Positions 32,631 to 33,636 of a stretch of DNA of 33,636 bases are shown here, one piece after another. Every line of letters begins with the position of its first letter. Within the stretch, counting starts at the first letter, position 1. The stretch spans positions 1 to 33,636 of the forward strand of contig JAUCPZ010000286.1 in assembly GCA_030372995.1 (NCBI GenBank), given 5' to 3'. The stretch comes from Dehalococcoidia bacterium. GTDB taxonomy: Bacteria; Chloroflexota; Dehalococcoidia; UBA2247; RBG-13-53-26. The position numbers and the translations under genes were made by a program. The notes below the pieces were generated by a model. That model worked only from the letters and a program-made list of their open reading frames with translations, was not told the origin of the DNA and ran no database searches.

Positions 32631-32852
32631 ATGAGCCGAACACTCAAGATCGCAGCGGTCGTGATCGCCCTGGCGGCCGTTCTGGCCTTGCTTGTCACCA
32701 CCACAATCTACGCCTTCGGCGGTGACCGTTGCGGACTCCGATCTTCGGGGTGCGCCACGCAATGGCGGGAAAGTTGCCTTAATAGGGGCGGATGTCAGGA
32801 ACCGGACGGCTGCCCAGGGCCGTCCCGCTGCAATCCCGAACAGCAGCCGTGA
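32631..32852 (+). CDS. Small exported or membrane-anchored cysteine-rich protein
   Basis: A 73-residue protein with a strong GGAGGTGA site five bases before the ATG. Residues 5-29 form a signal peptide or membrane anchor (LKIAAVVIALAAVLALLV). The remaining 45 residues carry six cysteines at 34, 41, 49, 55, 61 and 67, spaced 6-8 apart, with many Gly, Pro and Arg and almost no hydrophobic core, as in small disulfide-stapled or metal-binding peptides. I do not recognise a family. It could be an extracytoplasmic metal-binding or signalling peptide; there is no peptidase or exporter gene next to it. The ribosome site and coherent design make it credible. Confidence 0.65.
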   Translation: MSRTLKIAAVVIALAAVLALLVTTTIYAFGGDRCGLRSSGCATQWRESCLNRGGCQEPDGCPGPSRCNPEQQP

Positions 32853-32954
32853 ACTTCCCCAGCACTGGTGACCGACGGGCATTCACCACGCGACGCAAGC
32901 CGATCCCGGGCACAGATACGGCGTGCTGACAGGTGCCCCGGACCTGCGTTCTGC

Positions 32955-32984
32955 TTGACACTTGACGCATTCTGATGGTATTGT
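32955..32984 (+). promoter_or_regulatory. Promoter of the HNH protein gene
   Basis: A perfect TTGACA (32955-32960) with an 18-base spacer and TATTGT (32979-32984). Transcription would begin near 32991 and make a leader of about 175 bases before the ATG at 33168. Confidence 0.55.
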
Positions 32985-33047
32985 CTGGGCCGACTGCCGT
33001 ATAAGGAAACCGAAGACTGAGGCAATACCGCAGATTCCCACATCCGA

Positions 33048-33091
33048 GCTCAACCGACCGAGGGGAGGATTGAGCCAGGGGTTGACAACCC
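33048..33091 (+). other. Two adjacent hairpins in the HNH gene leader
   Basis: GCTCAA (33048-33053) pairs with TTGAGC (33070-33075), and directly after it GGGTT-GAC-AACCC (33079-33091) is a perfect five-base dyad. Both lie inside the inferred leader and neither has a T-run. They could be RNA structure, or the second could be an operator. Confidence 0.3.
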
Positions 33092-33167
33092 GAGTGGCAG
33101 GGAGATCCACCGTTGTCCCAGGCCGCGGTACACGGTTTTCGGGGTTCTGGCCATGGAGGGATCGGGG

Positions 33168-33636
33168 ATGGAATTCGCTGACGGTGTAGTCAAAGCCGCA
33201 TGGGACAGACAGGGGGGCCGCTGCGCCAAGTGCGGAAGATGGCTGATCTGGGGACAGAGGGGCCGCGAGTCCATGACCGGAGCCTGGCAACCGCATCACA
33301 AGGATCCGGCGGCCGGCAGCAATCGTGACGCAGTGGCGAACTGCGTTATCTTCTGTTCAGGAATGGCCGATTGCCATTATAAGATAGGGCACGGCGGCAT
33401 CGGCTGGAGCCATTACGCCTCGCTCGACGATTCGAGCCTGCTCTTCCTCCACGCAGGAGAGGTGCGGGCTGAGAAGCCGGTGGCAGCCGCGCCTGAAGGG
33501 CGGGGGAGTCTGATTGAGGCATTCCTGGGCATCAGCCAGGGAAGGATTACGAAGGGGAGGAAGGGCGCGTCCTCAAAGCGGAGGGCAGAGAAGAGTCATA
33601 AGCAGAGCGCCGGCCGGGCAGCAACTGGAAAGCGCA
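33168..33636 (+). CDS. HNH endonuclease-like protein (partial, runs off the right edge)
   Basis: The frame starts at an ATG with GGAGGG six bases upstream and is open for 156 codons to the window end. It has a zinc-bound HNH layout: Cys19 and Cys22 in RCAKCG, His43-His44 in WQPHHKDP, Asn59 in VANCVIFC with Cys63, and Cys69-His70. This matches small HNH nucleases that cut DNA with a single metal, such as homing, phage or restriction types. The region after residue 125 is very rich in Lys and Arg (KGRKGASSKRRAEKSH), suited to DNA contact. An in-frame ATG at 33153 is possible but lacks the site. No phage or restriction gene is in view, so its role is open. The C-terminus is missing. Confidence 0.75.
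   Translation, partial: MEFADGVVKAAWDRQGGRCAKCGRWLIWGQRGRESMTGAWQPHHKDPAAGSNRDAVANCVIFCSGMADCHYKIGHGGIGWSHYASLDDSSLLFLHAGEVRAEKPVAAAPEGRGSLIEAFLGISQGRITKGRKGASSKRRAEKSHKQSAGRAATGKR

Noticed and set aside
31927..32643. Minus-strand open frame of 238 codons
   Set aside because: It runs through the terminator and across the zinc-ribbon gene, has no ribosome site and is low in recognisable structure.
32883..33299. Minus-strand open frame of 138 codons
   Set aside because: Antisense to the HNH gene and its leader, with no motif and no ribosome site.

Overview
This is a dense, GC-rich bacterial chromosome fragment with no rRNA, tRNA, insertion sequence or CRISPR array that I could find. The gene mix suggests an anaerobic or facultative heterotroph of the Chloroflexota, perhaps Dehalococcoidia-like: a TrpB2-type protein, a GH57/glycosyltransferase pair, a CoA-centred acyl metabolism locus, a HAAT (Liv) transporter, HD-GYP sensors and a tiny CxHHW zinc-ribbon protein. 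This placement is inference from gene content, not from a marker gene. Most genes have Shine-Dalgarno sites of the GGAGG type. Several divergent gaps hold sigma70-like promoters, often with TAGAAT as the -10 box.

Layout. 1-3668 (minus strand): glycosyltransferase, GH57 glycoside hydrolase and a TrpB2-like protein cut by the left edge. 4000-5640 (plus): a small membrane protein and an M20 metallopeptidase. 5744-8411: an acyl-CoA dehydrogenase divergent from birA and a nitroreductase. 8590-15159: an acyl-CoA ligase with LivG and LivF on the plus strand, meeting LivM, LivH and a lipoprotein solute-binding protein on the minus strand tail to tail. 15533-20758 (minus): an MFS permease, then an SDR, a thiolase and an HMG-CoA-synthase-like/DUF35 fusion that form an operon with a clear promoter and intrinsic terminator. 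21043-23454: a GH3 beta-glycosidase. 23866-28193: two tail-to-tail PAS/HD-GYP genes. 29036-31351: a TIM-barrel metalloenzyme and a FabH-type ketosynthase. 31998-33636: small zinc-ribbon, Cys-rich exported and HNH proteins separated by long non-coding stretches.

How it may work together. The ligase overlaps LivG by four bases, so uptake by the Liv-type transporter and activation to a CoA ester are probably coupled. The nearby acyl-CoA dehydrogenase, SDR, thiolase and HMGCS-like protein could act on the resulting acyl-CoA. The substrate is unknown.

The strongest oddities are: a TrpB2 homologue that lacks both the PLP-binding lysine and the catalytic glutamate; an HMGCS-like/DUF35 fusion in which the Glu, Cys and His catalytic positions all appear replaced; a LivM permease with a C-terminal four-cysteine zinc ribbon; and a strong minus-strand terminator with no gene in front of it, which hints at an unannotated RNA.
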